NCBI RefSeq assembly: GCF_017873605.1
Contig: NZ_JAGGKI010000018.1
Location: 45,161-109,160, forward strand
DNA: 64,000 nucleotides
Direction of reading: 5' to 3'
Origin: Paenibacillus lactis
GTDB taxonomy: Bacteria; Bacillota; Bacilli; Paenibacillales; Paenibacillaceae
This document shows positions 51,004-59,511 of this stretch, in pieces (position 1 is the first letter of the stretch; each line of letters starts with the position of its first letter). The notes under the pieces were generated by a model that worked only from the letters and a program-made list of their open reading frames with translations, was not told the origin of the DNA and did no database searches. The position numbers and the translations under genes were made by a program.

Positions 51004-52179
51004 TTATCGCGAAGTCTCCCCGCCGGCATGGTAATGCCGGAGCGCCCGCTCCGCCAGCCTCGTGAAGAAATCGATGCTGACCGGAATCGCCCGCTCATCC
51101 AGATCAAAAGCCGGATGGTGCCACTCCTGCGTGCCCGCCGTTCCCATGAAGACAAACAACCCGGGAACCTCGCGCTGGTACACCGCAAAATCCTCCCCGG
51201 CCGGCGAAGGAACCGGTAACACCGCTTCATATCCTGCTTCGTCAGCAGCGGCATAACCGAGCTCCGCCAGCTTGCGGTCGTTATGGACCGGCGGCGGTCC
51301 CTCGATCCAGCGCACGGCAGCCTTCGTTCCGAAAGCTGCCGCCACGCCTTGAACCACCTGGCTGAATCGTTCAAGCACCTGCTGCCTGACGTCGTCATCA
51401 AAGGTGCGGATGGTCCCTTCCAGCAGCGCTTTATCCGGAATCACGTTCCACGCGGTTCCGCTATGCAGCTTCGTCACGCTGATGACGGCACTCTTCAAGG
51501 GGCTCACATTGCGGCTTACAATGGACTGGAGGGCCGTAATGATATGCGACGCGGTCACGATCGGGTCAAGGCCCGCTTCGGGTACGGCCGCATGGGACCT
51601 CTTCCCCGCCACTTCAACCACGAAGCCGTCGGCGGCGGCCATCAGCGGACCTTCCTTAATGCCAATAGTCCCAACAGGCAGGTCCGGCTTGTTATGCATG
51701 CCGAAGATCGCCTGCACGCCTTCGAGCGCCCCGCTGTCGATCACCTGCTTTGCGCCCTTGGCCTTCTCTTCCGCCGGCTGAAAGATCAGCCGGACGGTTC
51801 CTCTCAGCTCCTGCTCCCGCTGCTTCAGCGCATACGCCGTCCCGATCAAGGCAGCCGTATGAAAATCGTGCCCGCAGGCATGCATTTTGCCGGGAATCGT
51901 CGAGGCGTACGGGAGTCCCGTTTCTTCCTGGACCGGCAGGGCGTCGATGTCCGCTCGCAGCGCTATGATCGGACCCTCTTGAAATCCGCCGACTTCGGCG
52001 ATTACGCCTGTGGCCAGCGGATACTCCGCGACCCGTATCCCGGCTTCCTCAAGCCAGCCCCGGATCAGCTGCGTCGTCCCAAACTCCTCGTTCGACAGCT
52101 CCGGGTACCGGTGCAGATGGCGCCGAATTTCAATAAATCGATGGATGTCTATATTCGTGGATAGAACTTGGCTAGGCAT
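51004..52179 (-). CDS. M20-family amidohydrolase / N-acyl-amino-acid deacylase (SndA/YtnL-like)
   Basis: 391 residues; ATG 52179 with AGGAGG upstream. Metal-site motifs in order: MHACGHDFHTAALIGTAYAL (CGHD-H, residues about 99-108), QPAEEKAKGAKQVIDSGAL (catalytic Glu and ligand), FGMHNKPDLPVG and the last His in WHHPAFDLDE. This is the HipO/IAA-hydrolase type, with the expected two domains. In the related B. subtilis locus the equivalent enzyme (YtnL) removes the acetyl group from an N-acetyl-cysteine intermediate. Here it lies between the YtmO-type monooxygenase and the DinB gene. Confidence 0.9.
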   Translation of the reverse strand: MPSQVLSTNIDIHRFIEIRRHLHRYPELSNEEFGTTQLIRGWLEEAGIRVAEYPLATGVIAEVGGFQEGPIIALRADIDALPVQEETGLPYASTIPGKMHACGHDFHTAALIGTAYALKQREQELRGTVRLIFQPAEEKAKGAKQVIDSGALEGVQAIFGMHNKPDLPVGTIGIKEGPLMAAADGFVVEVAGKRSHAAVPEAGLDPIVTASHIITALQSIVSRNVSPLKSAVISVTKLHSGTAWNVIPDKALLEGTIRTFDDDVRQQVLERFSQVVQGVAAAFGTKAAVRWIEGPPPVHNDRKLAELGYAAADEAGYEAVLPVPSPAGEDFAVYQREVPGLFVFMGTAGTQEWHHPAFDLDERAIPVSIDFFTRLAERALRHYHAGGETSR

Positions 52180-52222
52180 TCGTAAAACCTCCTAAACAGT
52201 CACGGATCTATGGCCAGCTCCA

Positions 52223-53239
52223 TTACGCCTCGGCAGGAACCTCAGCCAACGCCTCGCTCAGCAGCTCGAATGAGCGGATTCGCTTGGCAAAGGGCTGGAT
52301 ATTGCTGGTGACGATAATCTCGTCGACGCCCGAAGCCTGCTGAAGTCGGAGCAGCTGCTCGCGCACGGTTTCCTTCGTCCCTTTGGTGATGAACGGCTCC
52401 TGTTCCTCAATCGTGTACGGCTCGCCTGCCTGGCGACCGAATTCTTCGGCCTGTTCCCTCGTCCCCAGCGTCAGCGTCCGGCCGCTGGCCAGATGAATCT
52501 TCACCAGCTTCAGCGATCCTGCCAGCTCCGCCGCCTCCTCCGCCGAATCGGCCACGATCACGGACAGGGCGACAAGAATCTCCGGTTCCCTGCCATGGGA
52601 GTAGTCAAACGTGCTCCTGTAAACGCGAATGGCCTCCAGCGCTGCGGATTCATCCCCGTTGATGAAGAGGGAGAACACATAGGGCAGACCGAGTCCGGCC
52701 GCAATTTCCGCGCTGCCGGCGCTGGCACCCAGGACGTACAGCTCAGGCGCGGTCTCCGGCAGCGGAGCGGCGCGAAGCCCGGCGAGCGGATGATCTTCCT
52801 CCAGCGTGTTATGAACAAATTGGCGAAGCTCGACGATTTTATCCGTTAACGACGCGTTCTCCTGCACGCCCCGCTGCAGCGCCTGCGTGCTGCGCGGCAA
52901 ACCGCCCGGGGCGCGCCCGATGCCCAGATCCACGCGTCCCGGCGCGAGCGCGGCCAGCACGTTGAAATTCTCCGCTACCTTGTAGGGACTGTAATGCTGC
53001 AGCATGACGCCGCCGGACCCCACGCGGATGGTTTGGGTTTTGGCTAACAGGTAAGAGATGAGCACCTCCGGCGAAGAGCCCGCCACATGGTCCGAATCGT
53101 GATGCTCGGATACCCAGAAGCGCCGGAAGCCGAGCTCCTCCGACTTTTGGGCAAGCAGCACGGTGTGCGCGAACGCCTCCGCTGCCGTTTCCCCGGGATA
53201 TATTGGACTTTGGTCAAGCACGCTTATGGTAATCCCCAT
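52223..53239 (-). CDS. ytmO: Luciferase-like flavin monooxygenase (YtmO/CmoO-like)
   Basis: 338 residues; ATG 53239 with AGGAGG upstream. The N-terminus ISVLDQSPIYPGETAAEAFA, then FWVSEHHDSDHVAGSSPEVL and GGVMLQHYSPYKVAENFNVL and GIGRAPGGLP, is the MsnO8/YceB/YtmO group of class-C flavin monooxygenases. In the ytm locus the homologue acts next to YtnJ. It probably needs reduced FMN. It follows the ABC ATPase by 13 bp. The exact substrate is not known from the sequence. Confidence 0.85.
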   Translation of the reverse strand: MGITISVLDQSPIYPGETAAEAFAHTVLLAQKSEELGFRRFWVSEHHDSDHVAGSSPEVLISYLLAKTQTIRVGSGGVMLQHYSPYKVAENFNVLAALAPGRVDLGIGRAPGGLPRSTQALQRGVQENASLTDKIVELRQFVHNTLEEDHPLAGLRAAPLPETAPELYVLGASAGSAEIAAGLGLPYVFSLFINGDESAALEAIRVYRSTFDYSHGREPEILVALSVIVADSAEEAAELAGSLKLVKIHLASGRTLTLGTREQAEEFGRQAGEPYTIEEQEPFITKGTKETVREQLLRLQQASGVDEIIVTSNIQPFAKRIRSFELLSEALAEVPAEA

Positions 53240-53252
53240 ATTGGTTGGCCTC

Positions 53253-54005
53253 CTAAATGCTATAGTTAAGCTCGGGCGTGATCCGCTTCAGGAACTGCTT
53301 GGTCCGTTCTTCCCGCGGATTGTGGAACAGCTCGGACGGGGGGCCCTGCTCCACGATCACGCCTTCGTCCATGAACACGACGTGGTTCGCCACATCCCTC
53401 GCGAAGCCCATCTCATGCGTTACCACGATCATGGTGATCCCCTCCTTCGCGATTTTGCGAATGACCGCTAGCACCTCGCCCACAAGCTCCGGGTCGAGCG
53501 CCGACGTCGGCTCATCGAACAGGATCACCTCCGGCTCCAGGGCGAGCGCCCTGGCAATGCCCACCCGCTGCTGCTGTCCGCCCGAGAGCTGACTCGGGTA
53601 GGCATCCAGCTTATCGGCCAGACCCACCTTTTCGAGCAAGGCAATGCTCTTCAGCCTTGCCTCTGCCTTTGGCATTTTTTTGACGACGACCAGGCCTTCC
53701 ATCACGTTCTCGATCGCCGTCTTATGCTTGAACAGATTGTACTGCTGAAACACCATGGCCGATCTCTGGCGTAGTTCATGAATCTCCTTCTTGGTGGCGC
53801 GCTTGCACTGGACACGGTAATCGCCGATAGCAATCTCGCCGCCATTCGGCTTTTCGAGATAATTCACGCAGCGCAGCAGCGTGGTTTTGCCGGAACCGCT
53901 CGGCCCCAGAATGACCACCACTTCCCCTTTGTTTACCGTCAGATCAATGGATTTCAGCACAACGTTCTTGCCGTATGACTTTGAAATATCGGTCAGTTGA
54001 ATCAT
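53253..54005 (-). CDS. tcyN: Polar amino-acid ABC transporter, ATP-binding protein (TcyN-like)
   Basis: 250 residues; ATG 54005 overlaps the stop of the permease gene (ATGA). Walker A GPSGSGKTTLL (about residues 34-44), Q loop, ABC signature LSGGQQQRVGIARAL, Walker B VILFDEPTSALD and the switch His in VTHEMGFARD are all present. Its place after two permeases and before YtmO-type and M20 enzymes fits the cystine/S-substituted cysteine importer of the ytm locus. Confidence 0.92.
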   Translation of the reverse strand: MIQLTDISKSYGKNVVLKSIDLTVNKGEVVVILGPSGSGKTTLLRCVNYLEKPNGGEIAIGDYRVQCKRATKKEIHELRQRSAMVFQQYNLFKHKTAIENVMEGLVVVKKMPKAEARLKSIALLEKVGLADKLDAYPSQLSGGQQQRVGIARALALEPEVILFDEPTSALDPELVGEVLAVIRKIAKEGITMIVVTHEMGFARDVANHVVFMDEGVIVEQGPPSELFHNPREERTKQFLKRITPELNYSI

Positions 54006-54712
54006 GCGACGCCCCCCCGATTGTAGAGATTGATTCGTCTCTCGATGATCGCGGTCAGTCTTTCGATGAGAAGCGTAAGCCCCCAGAAAATAGCTGCCGC
54101 CGCCAAGTACGATTCGAAGAACTTCCAGTTGGTCGAAGCCACGATCTGCGCCTGCGCGTTAATGTCCACAACCGACACGGTAAATGCCAAGGTCGAGCCA
54201 TGAAGCATGCCGATCACCGAATTGGAGAGGTTTGGCAGGCTGACCGCCAAGGCTTGGGGGAATACGATCCTCCGCAGCGCTTGCCACGTCGTCATGCCGA
54301 TCGAATAGGCTGCCTCCAGCTGTCCCCGGTTGACCGCGAGCAGGCCGGAACGGATCACTTCGGACATATACGCGCCTGCCGTAATCGAGAATGATATGAA
54401 CGCAAACCAGATCATCGGGATGGAGGATGACTTAAAGCCCCAGCCCATCTGGGCGGACAGCGCATCCACCAGCACCGGCAGGCCGAAATAGATCAGCAGC
54501 AGATGCGTCAGCATGGGAGTGCCCCGGATAAAAGTCACGTAGGCAGTAGCGATCTGGCTGAGCACAGGCACCTTATAGATCCGGGCAAATGCGGCGATAA
54601 GCCCGATCATAAATCCGGCCGTGACCGATACGGCGGTGATCAACAGCGTTGTCGGGATCGCGGACATCAAGTTTACAAATGCCGCCCATATGAAGGATGG
54701 ATCGATTTTCAC
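54002..54712 (-). CDS. tcyM: Polar amino-acid ABC transporter permease (TcyM-like)
   Basis: 236 residues; ATG 54712, overlapping the previous gene by ATGA. Five helices with the HEAA-type loop contacting the ATPase as GQLEAAYSIGMTTWQALRRI. The stretch FIRGTPMLTHLLLIYFGLPV is the family signature for His/Glu/Cys-type permeases. It pairs with the permease encoded just upstream to form a heterodimer. Confidence 0.9.
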   Translation of the reverse strand: MKIDPSFIWAAFVNLMSAIPTTLLITAVSVTAGFMIGLIAAFARIYKVPVLSQIATAYVTFIRGTPMLTHLLLIYFGLPVLVDALSAQMGWGFKSSSIPMIWFAFISFSITAGAYMSEVIRSGLLAVNRGQLEAAYSIGMTTWQALRRIVFPQALAVSLPNLSNSVIGMLHGSTLAFTVSVVDINAQAQIVASTNWKFFESYLAAAAIFWGLTLLIERLTAIIERRINLYNRGGVA

Positions 54713-55494
54713 AGCTCCGCGCCTCCTTTTTCAGGTCTTATTCCGGCGATGATACGGCGGTAGGATAATTTCTCTTGCACACGGAATCTCTTGCGCGCCG
54801 CCGACTCCGGAACCTCGTGGCGCATCAGGCGCCGCTCCGCACGCAGCAGCAGTTTCTCAAGCGTGAAGCTGATGACAAGATAGATGAAAGCCAGCGCCAG
54901 ATAAGCTTCGATAAAATGCTGGGTGATATTGCCCAGGGTTTGCGCTTTTCCCGTCATCTCCATGAGCCCGAGGGTAAACGCCAAGGAAGTATCCTTCAGC
55001 AGGGCAATCACCATATTCGAAAATACCGGAACCGCGATCGCGAGCGCTTGAGGGAGGACGATCCGAAGGAAGGCTTGATGTCCCTTCATCCCCATGGCGT
55101 ACGCCGCCTCTACCTGGCCTCTGTCCACCGCGGTTACCGAAGCCCGGATCATCTCCGACATGAAGGCTCCGGTATGAAGCCCGTAAGTCAGGATCACGAA
55201 TACCATGACAGGCGCCCGGGACAGGTCGATATGAACCAGCTTAAGGATCTCCGGCAGACCATAATAGAACAAGAAGAGCTGGATCAGAATCGGCGTTCCC
55301 CTGAAGAACGAAATGTACACCATGGAGAATGCGTTCAGCACCGGGATCCGGTAGAGACGGGGAAGGGCAACCAGAAATCCGGCGACGATTCCCACCAGCA
55401 GAGAGCCTGCCACGATCAGCATCGTGACGCCTAACGTCGACAAGAGCTTGGGCAGAAAGCTAAATACATACGAGTAATCGAACGGTGCACCCAT
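54709..55494 (-). CDS. tcyL: Polar amino-acid ABC transporter permease (TcyL-like)
   Basis: 261 residues; ATG 55494. Helices and motifs as in its partner: FFRGTPILIQLFLFYYGLPE and the ATPase contact loop GQVEAAYAMGMKGHQAFLRI. A longer basic C-terminal tail (AERRLMRHEVPESAARKRFR) distinguishes it. It starts 33 bp after the binding-protein stop and is coupled to the next permease. Confidence 0.9.
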   Translation of the reverse strand: MGAPFDYSYVFSFLPKLLSTLGVTMLIVAGSLLVGIVAGFLVALPRLYRIPVLNAFSMVYISFFRGTPILIQLFLFYYGLPEILKLVHIDLSRAPVMVFVILTYGLHTGAFMSEMIRASVTAVDRGQVEAAYAMGMKGHQAFLRIVLPQALAIAVPVFSNMVIALLKDTSLAFTLGLMEMTGKAQTLGNITQHFIEAYLALAFIYLVISFTLEKLLLRAERRLMRHEVPESAARKRFRVQEKLSYRRIIAGIRPEKGGAEL

Positions 55495-55527
55495 GGACCC
55501 CTTCTCCCTTCTACTAGGTTAATCTCA

Positions 55528-56364
55528 TCATGGATTCGACGAGGTGAAGTCGTCGCCCAGCCATTCCTTGCTCAGCTTGGTCAGCGTTCCATCCGATTTC
55601 AGCTCCTTGATCGCATCGTCAACCGCATCCGACAGCTTCTGGCTGTCCGGGTCATCCTTGCGGAATACGAACAGGATGTCGGCCTCCGACAGGTGGTCGC
55701 CCGTTGTTTTCAGCTTTCCTTGCGGGTCGATCAGTGGCAGCGTAAAGTCCGCCCCGACGGTTGCATCCACCCGGCCCGTCGTAATCTGGCTCACGGTATC
55801 ATTCGCCGCGCCGTTCTGATAGACAATGTTGATCGCATCGTTATTGTCCTTGTTGTAGTTCTCCAGAATCTGAGCAGCCGCACTGGTTGCACCGGTCAGT
55901 ACCTTTTTGCCCTTCAAATCATTCAGCGATTGAATGGAGTCGTTCTCCTTGGCGACGATGATCTTATTCCGCCAGTAGGCGTAAGGCTCTTTATTGAACA
56001 GGTACTTTTCTGTTCGCTCCGGATTCTTCTCCATCTGGTGAGCTACAAAATCAATTTTCTTCGTTTCCAGGCTCAGCAGCAGATTGGAAAACTCCTGGGT
56101 CTGCAGCTCGAACTCATACTCCGGCAAACGTTGATCAATCTCCCGTACCAGTTCAACGTCAAAGCCGGTCAGCTTTCCGTTCTCGTCAATAAAGCAGATC
56201 CTTGGAAAGGCCGTGCCCGTGCCGACAACAATCTTCGTTACTTTTCCTTCCGCAGCGTTCGCCGTGCTATCTTTTTGCGCCTCTCCACTCTTCGTGCCTG
56301 TTCCGCATCCGGCGATCACCCCTGCCAATGCGATTACAACGGCTGCCACGATTGATTTCTTCAC
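55528..56364 (-). CDS. Amino-acid ABC transporter substrate-binding lipoprotein (TcyJ/K-like)
   Basis: About 278 residues from GTG 56364 (GATGAGG upstream; in-frame GTC just before). The signal ends in the lipobox VIAGC (about residue 20). A periplasmic-binding-protein type 2 fold follows, with GFDVELVREIDQRLPEYEFE and FVAHQMEKNPERTEKYLFNK, and ATVGADFTLP near the hinge. It should bind a cystine-like or S-substituted cysteine ligand outside the membrane. It is the first gene of the operon; its leader shows no recognised riboswitch. Confidence 0.88.
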   Translation of the reverse strand: MKKSIVAAVVIALAGVIAGCGTGTKSGEAQKDSTANAAEGKVTKIVVGTGTAFPRICFIDENGKLTGFDVELVREIDQRLPEYEFELQTQEFSNLLLSLETKKIDFVAHQMEKNPERTEKYLFNKEPYAYWRNKIIVAKENDSIQSLNDLKGKKVLTGATSAAAQILENYNKDNNDAINIVYQNGAANDTVSQITTGRVDATVGADFTLPLIDPQGKLKTTGDHLSEADILFVFRKDDPDSQKLSDAVDDAIKELKSDGTLTKLSKEWLGDDFTSSNP

Positions 56365-56503
56365 GACCTCATCCCCCTTCAATCTTGTCCCGATTCATAA
56401 ATTAATAATTCCTATAGATTTAGTAAGAATTATGTTGTCACTAACTTTACCGCGATTTTGGAAACGCGTCTAATAGAGTTTTTCTATTCATCCATGCATT
56501 TCA

Positions 56504-57382
56504 TCAATAGGACAATTCGCGGCCGAGCTCCAGCAAAGAATCCAGAAACCCATTGTTGTGCCCGTTCAAGGAGATGAGATGGGTCTGCAGGGAAATGCCT
56601 GCCGTCTCGGCAATATCAACGGGAATCAGGCTTCCCTCGGCTACCTCCTGCTGAGCGCATAGACCCGGAAGAAAGCAGATGCCTGCCCGCCCCAGCACAA
56701 GCTTCTTCGCCGTCTCGGAATTATCGACCTGAAACACGATATTCGGCGGCTGTTCCAGACTCTCGAATACCCGGTGAATCCTCAGCCAATCCAGCGAACC
56801 GCATTCGAAGAAGACCAGCGTCTCGTGCCGGATATCCCGAATGGAGGCTCTCCCGGCAGCAGCAAGTGGATGATCCTTATATACATAGAGGCGGATGGGA
56901 TCTTCAAAGAACGGATAGGATTGAAACGCCGGATTCATCAGCTTGCGGACGAAGGCCAGATCGATGTCCTTGGACGTTATCTTGCCGGCCAGCTCTTCCG
57001 TGGGGCCGGTCGTCAGCTTGAAGTTCATCTCGGGAAACCGACGGTTGAGCACTATGAGCAGATAGGGCATTAAGTAATTGGATACCGAAACCGTGCTTCC
57101 GATTCTGAGCTCATTGGGCATGGACGCTTTGGATTGAAGATGGTGTTTCCCTTTTTGGAAGGTTTGGAGGATCTGCTGGGCATAGGGAAGGAATTGTTTG
57201 CCTTTGTCGGTCAGATGAATCTGTTTGCCCAAACGGTCGAACAGCCTGCAGTCGAGTTCCCTCTCCAGCGACTGGATGCGCGCAGTTACCGTCGGCTGGG
57301 ATAGAAACAGAACGTCTGCCGCCTTGTTGAAGCTGCCGTAGTGGTTGATGTAGACAAAAGCCTCGATATTTTCGATGTTCAA
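56504..57382 (-). CDS. LysR-family transcriptional regulator (YtlI-like position)
   Basis: 292 residues from TTG 57382, with GGAGGTG about 5 nt upstream; longer in-frame starts lack a site. The N-terminal helix-turn-helix FNKAADVLFLSQPTVTARIQ (residues about 18-37) and the two-subdomain effector region (ELRIGSTVSVSNYLMPYLLI...) are typical. In B. subtilis YtlI activates the ytmI operon in sulfur limitation. This protein lies between the transporter operon and the divergent acetyltransferase and is likely its regulator, with O-acetylserine-like or sulfur-derived ligands as candidate effectors. Confidence 0.9.
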   Translation of the reverse strand: MNIENIEAFVYINHYGSFNKAADVLFLSQPTVTARIQSLERELDCRLFDRLGKQIHLTDKGKQFLPYAQQILQTFQKGKHHLQSKASMPNELRIGSTVSVSNYLMPYLLIVLNRRFPEMNFKLTTGPTEELAGKITSKDIDLAFVRKLMNPAFQSYPFFEDPIRLYVYKDHPLAAAGRASIRDIRHETLVFFECGSLDWLRIHRVFESLEQPPNIVFQVDNSETAKKLVLGRAGICFLPGLCAQQEVAEGSLIPVDIAETAGISLQTHLISLNGHNNGFLDSLLELGRELSY

Positions 57383-57555
57383 GCTAACACCTCCGGGACC
57401 ATAATTATACGCATTATACCTATGAATATAGATGGTTTTAAGACTGCAATTTACCTTATAAATTATCCTTATCTTAGGCAGTTGGAAAATTATTGTCAAT
57501 CCAAATATGCTTATAGATTTTTTTAATGATAGTATTAATATTCTTGTTTTCCCAT

Positions 57556-57583
57556 TTGTTTAATTGGAATAAACTGCTATACT
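57556..57583 (+). promoter_or_regulatory. Probable sigma-A promoter of the acetyltransferase gene
   Basis: TTGTTT (57556-57561), 16-nt spacer, TATACT (57578-57583), 69 bp before the TTG start. The AT-rich region upstream to the LysR gene would accommodate regulator binding. Confidence 0.55.
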
Positions 57584-57651
57584 AATCTCACCTTTTCAGG
57601 ATATGGCCGTATCCTCTGAAGTTTAAATGACCAAAAAAAGGAGTGGTAGCG

Positions 57652-58194
57652 TTGAATTCAATCCAAGAAGTGATCGTACGGGATGCACATGAGTGGGAAC
57701 GCGAGGCTGTTGCGGCTGTGATGCTGGAATCCTATCAGCAGTATGCCTTCGATCTGTCTGCGGAGCGATGGAAGGATTATCGGGATTCCATTAGGAATTC
57801 GGCTTACAGCCATGCGCCGCATGCCCGGATCGTCGCCGAGCTTGGCGGGGAAATCGTTGGCAGTGTGCAGCTCTTCCTCTCTTCGGAGGCCGCTTACGGA
57901 AAACCGGAGATGGGGATTCACTCGCCTATTATCCGCCTACTTGCCGTATCTCCGGGTTTCCGGGGGCGCGGGATCGCCACGCTGTTGATTCAAGAGGCTG
58001 CCCGCAGATCGATCCAGCTTGGCGCAACCACGCTGAATCTCCATACTTCCGACATGATGGCCTCTGCGGTGAAGCTATATGAGCGGCTCGGCTTTGAGCG
58101 GGCGTATGACACGGATATCTACAACGGAGAAAGTCTTGTAAAAGGATACCGGATCGAACTGCCCGGATCCTTGCTGCTACAAAGCGCCTTATGA
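57652..58194 (+). CDS. GNAT-family N-acetyltransferase (SnaA/YtmI-like position)
   Basis: 180 residues from TTG 57652, with AAGGAG 8 nt upstream; GTG 57643 lies inside the site. The acetyl-CoA loop is LAVSPGFRGRGIATLLIQEA (residues about 100-119), with motif A/B order and the C-terminal NLHTSDMMASAVKLYERLGF typical of GNATs. In B. subtilis SnaA (YtmI) acetylates S-(2-succino)cysteine before uptake products are oxidised. The neighbouring regulator and sulfur operon suggest an analogous role, unproven. Confidence 0.85.
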   Translation: MNSIQEVIVRDAHEWEREAVAAVMLESYQQYAFDLSAERWKDYRDSIRNSAYSHAPHARIVAELGGEIVGSVQLFLSSEAAYGKPEMGIHSPIIRLLAVSPGFRGRGIATLLIQEAARRSIQLGATTLNLHTSDMMASAVKLYERLGFERAYDTDIYNGESLVKGYRIELPGSLLLQSAL

Positions 58195-58348
58195 AAAATA
58201 AAGGCCCTAGTAATCAGGTTCCTTATGTTCAATTGAGATTCTCATCTGTATTATAAATATCTTTCTGCAGCAACGCCTTTATCCAATTATGAAGCCATCC
58301 TGATATTTTTCTCGAAAGTTTGGCCAATTCGTAACGACTTCATTATGT

Positions 58349-59049
58349 CTACTTAAAAGCCCTGAAACTCTTTAATCCCTTGCTTATAAGAAGACCCGCC
58401 CTCAAGAACCGGGCAGGGTCGATATCATGAATGGAAGCAAGATCCTCGGGATGTTCCATGATGTATACCTCATACGGTGCAGGATCCAGTATTTTTCGCA
58501 TAAGATGCATTACGCCGTCGCCGTTCTTGGGGTCGAAGTCCAGTATTGAAGCATAACCGTTCCGCCGATACATGTCAGCCAGCCAGGGATGCCGCGCGGC
58601 TGTCGCTAAAGTAACCGCAGGTGCTCGATGTCGTCAAGAAGGACGGACCGTTCGACCCAATCCATTAACTACGACCCAAGTTCCCTCGCTTGGAGCAAGG
58701 GATCCACCGCAAACCATTTTATAAAAGGCAGGGCCGTCACGTCCCGAACCTCTCCTTCCAGCGAATAGGTGAGCGTCGCCGCGATTTCACCGTCCTGCTC
58801 CAAGACATAGCATTCATTGCGCTGGATATTGGACGCGGCGAGTTCTGCCGTGGCGTTGGCGGCTGGCCATTTCAGTTCCAACTTCCGAATCGGTTCGTAG
58901 GCACGGAAAAGGATATCCCTTACCGTCGCAGCATCTTCCGCAGTTGCCAACCGTATGGTATCGCTAATCGAATATGCCCCCTTCCATTCTTTCATGATAA
59001 TATTTCGACAGGAGCGGCTCTGGTTACTCCTTTTGAGCATGGGTTTCAT
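58349..59049 (-). pseudogene. GNAT acetyltransferase with a stop and a frameshift
   Basis: The N-terminal frame (IRLATAEDAATVRDILFRAY, then EVRDVTALPFIKWFAVDPLL) runs to a TAG at about 58669, after ELGS. After the TAG the same frame goes on as LMDWVERSVLLDDIEHLR. The adjacent frame then continues VTLATAARHPWLADMYRRNG, so one base is missing at about 58620. The last part (FDPKNGDGVMHLMRKIL) is the end of the GNAT fold. Two independent lesions make a sequencing error less likely than for the single-shift genes. Confidence 0.7.
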
Positions 59050-59136
59050 ACTTGAAACGATGGGCTCGGTTTGACAATATCCCTATTAAACGGGGGAGAT
59101 TAGTCTATTTTAATTACAAAAAAAGGGGTATTGAAT

Positions 59137-59511
59137 ATGATCGAATACCGCAATAGCGTTTTTCTTTGTACCTCCGAAATCACTCTCGGATTAATAAGCG
59201 GAAAATGGAAGCCTTTGATTTTAAGTCATTTATCGAAACAAACCTACCGGTTCAACGAACTTCAGAAGCTGATGCCCGGAGCTACGCAAAAAATGCTGAC
59301 GGTGCAGTTAAGAGACTTGGAAAACGACGGATTAATCGCCCGGAAAGTGTATGCGGTAGTTCCGCCAAAGGTCGAATATTCGCTAACCCAATTGGGAGAG
59401 GCGCTCATGGTTATATTAGTCCAGCTTCGCGACTTTGGGACAGAATATATGCGGTTATTTCCGGACGACGAACTGCCATCCGGAACACAAGAGCATGAGG
59501 TTAACGGTTAA
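59137..59511 (+). CDS. HxlR-family transcriptional regulator
   Basis: 124 residues from ATG 59137, with AAAGGGG 8 nt upstream. The winged helix reads LISGKWKPLILSHLSKQTYR, then NELQKLMPGATQKMLTVQLR and the wing KVEYSLTQLGEAL. HxlR proteins sense thiol or electrophile stress or act as plain repressors; a single Cys lies near residue 10 (VFLCTSEIT), in the usual redox-active position of YodB-type proteins. Divergent from the broken GNAT gene. Its 3' end overlaps the convergent unknown gene by 11 bp. Confidence 0.92.
   Translation: MIEYRNSVFLCTSEITLGLISGKWKPLILSHLSKQTYRFNELQKLMPGATQKMLTVQLRDLENDGLIARKVYAVVPPKVEYSLTQLGEALMVILVQLRDFGTEYMRLFPDDELPSGTQEHEVNG

Noticed and set aside
48908..51034. Plus-strand open frame of 708 codons across the sulfur operon
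   Set aside because: It overlaps three or four convincing minus-strand genes with strong GGAGG sites; its Leu/Arg/His-rich translation is the usual shadow of GC-rich coding DNA.
55495..56503. Possible S-box or T-box riboswitch before the cysteine-type transporter
   Set aside because: The leader between the binding-protein start and the LysR stop is only about 140 bp and shows no conserved S-box or T-box sequence; regulation by the LysR protein is more likely.
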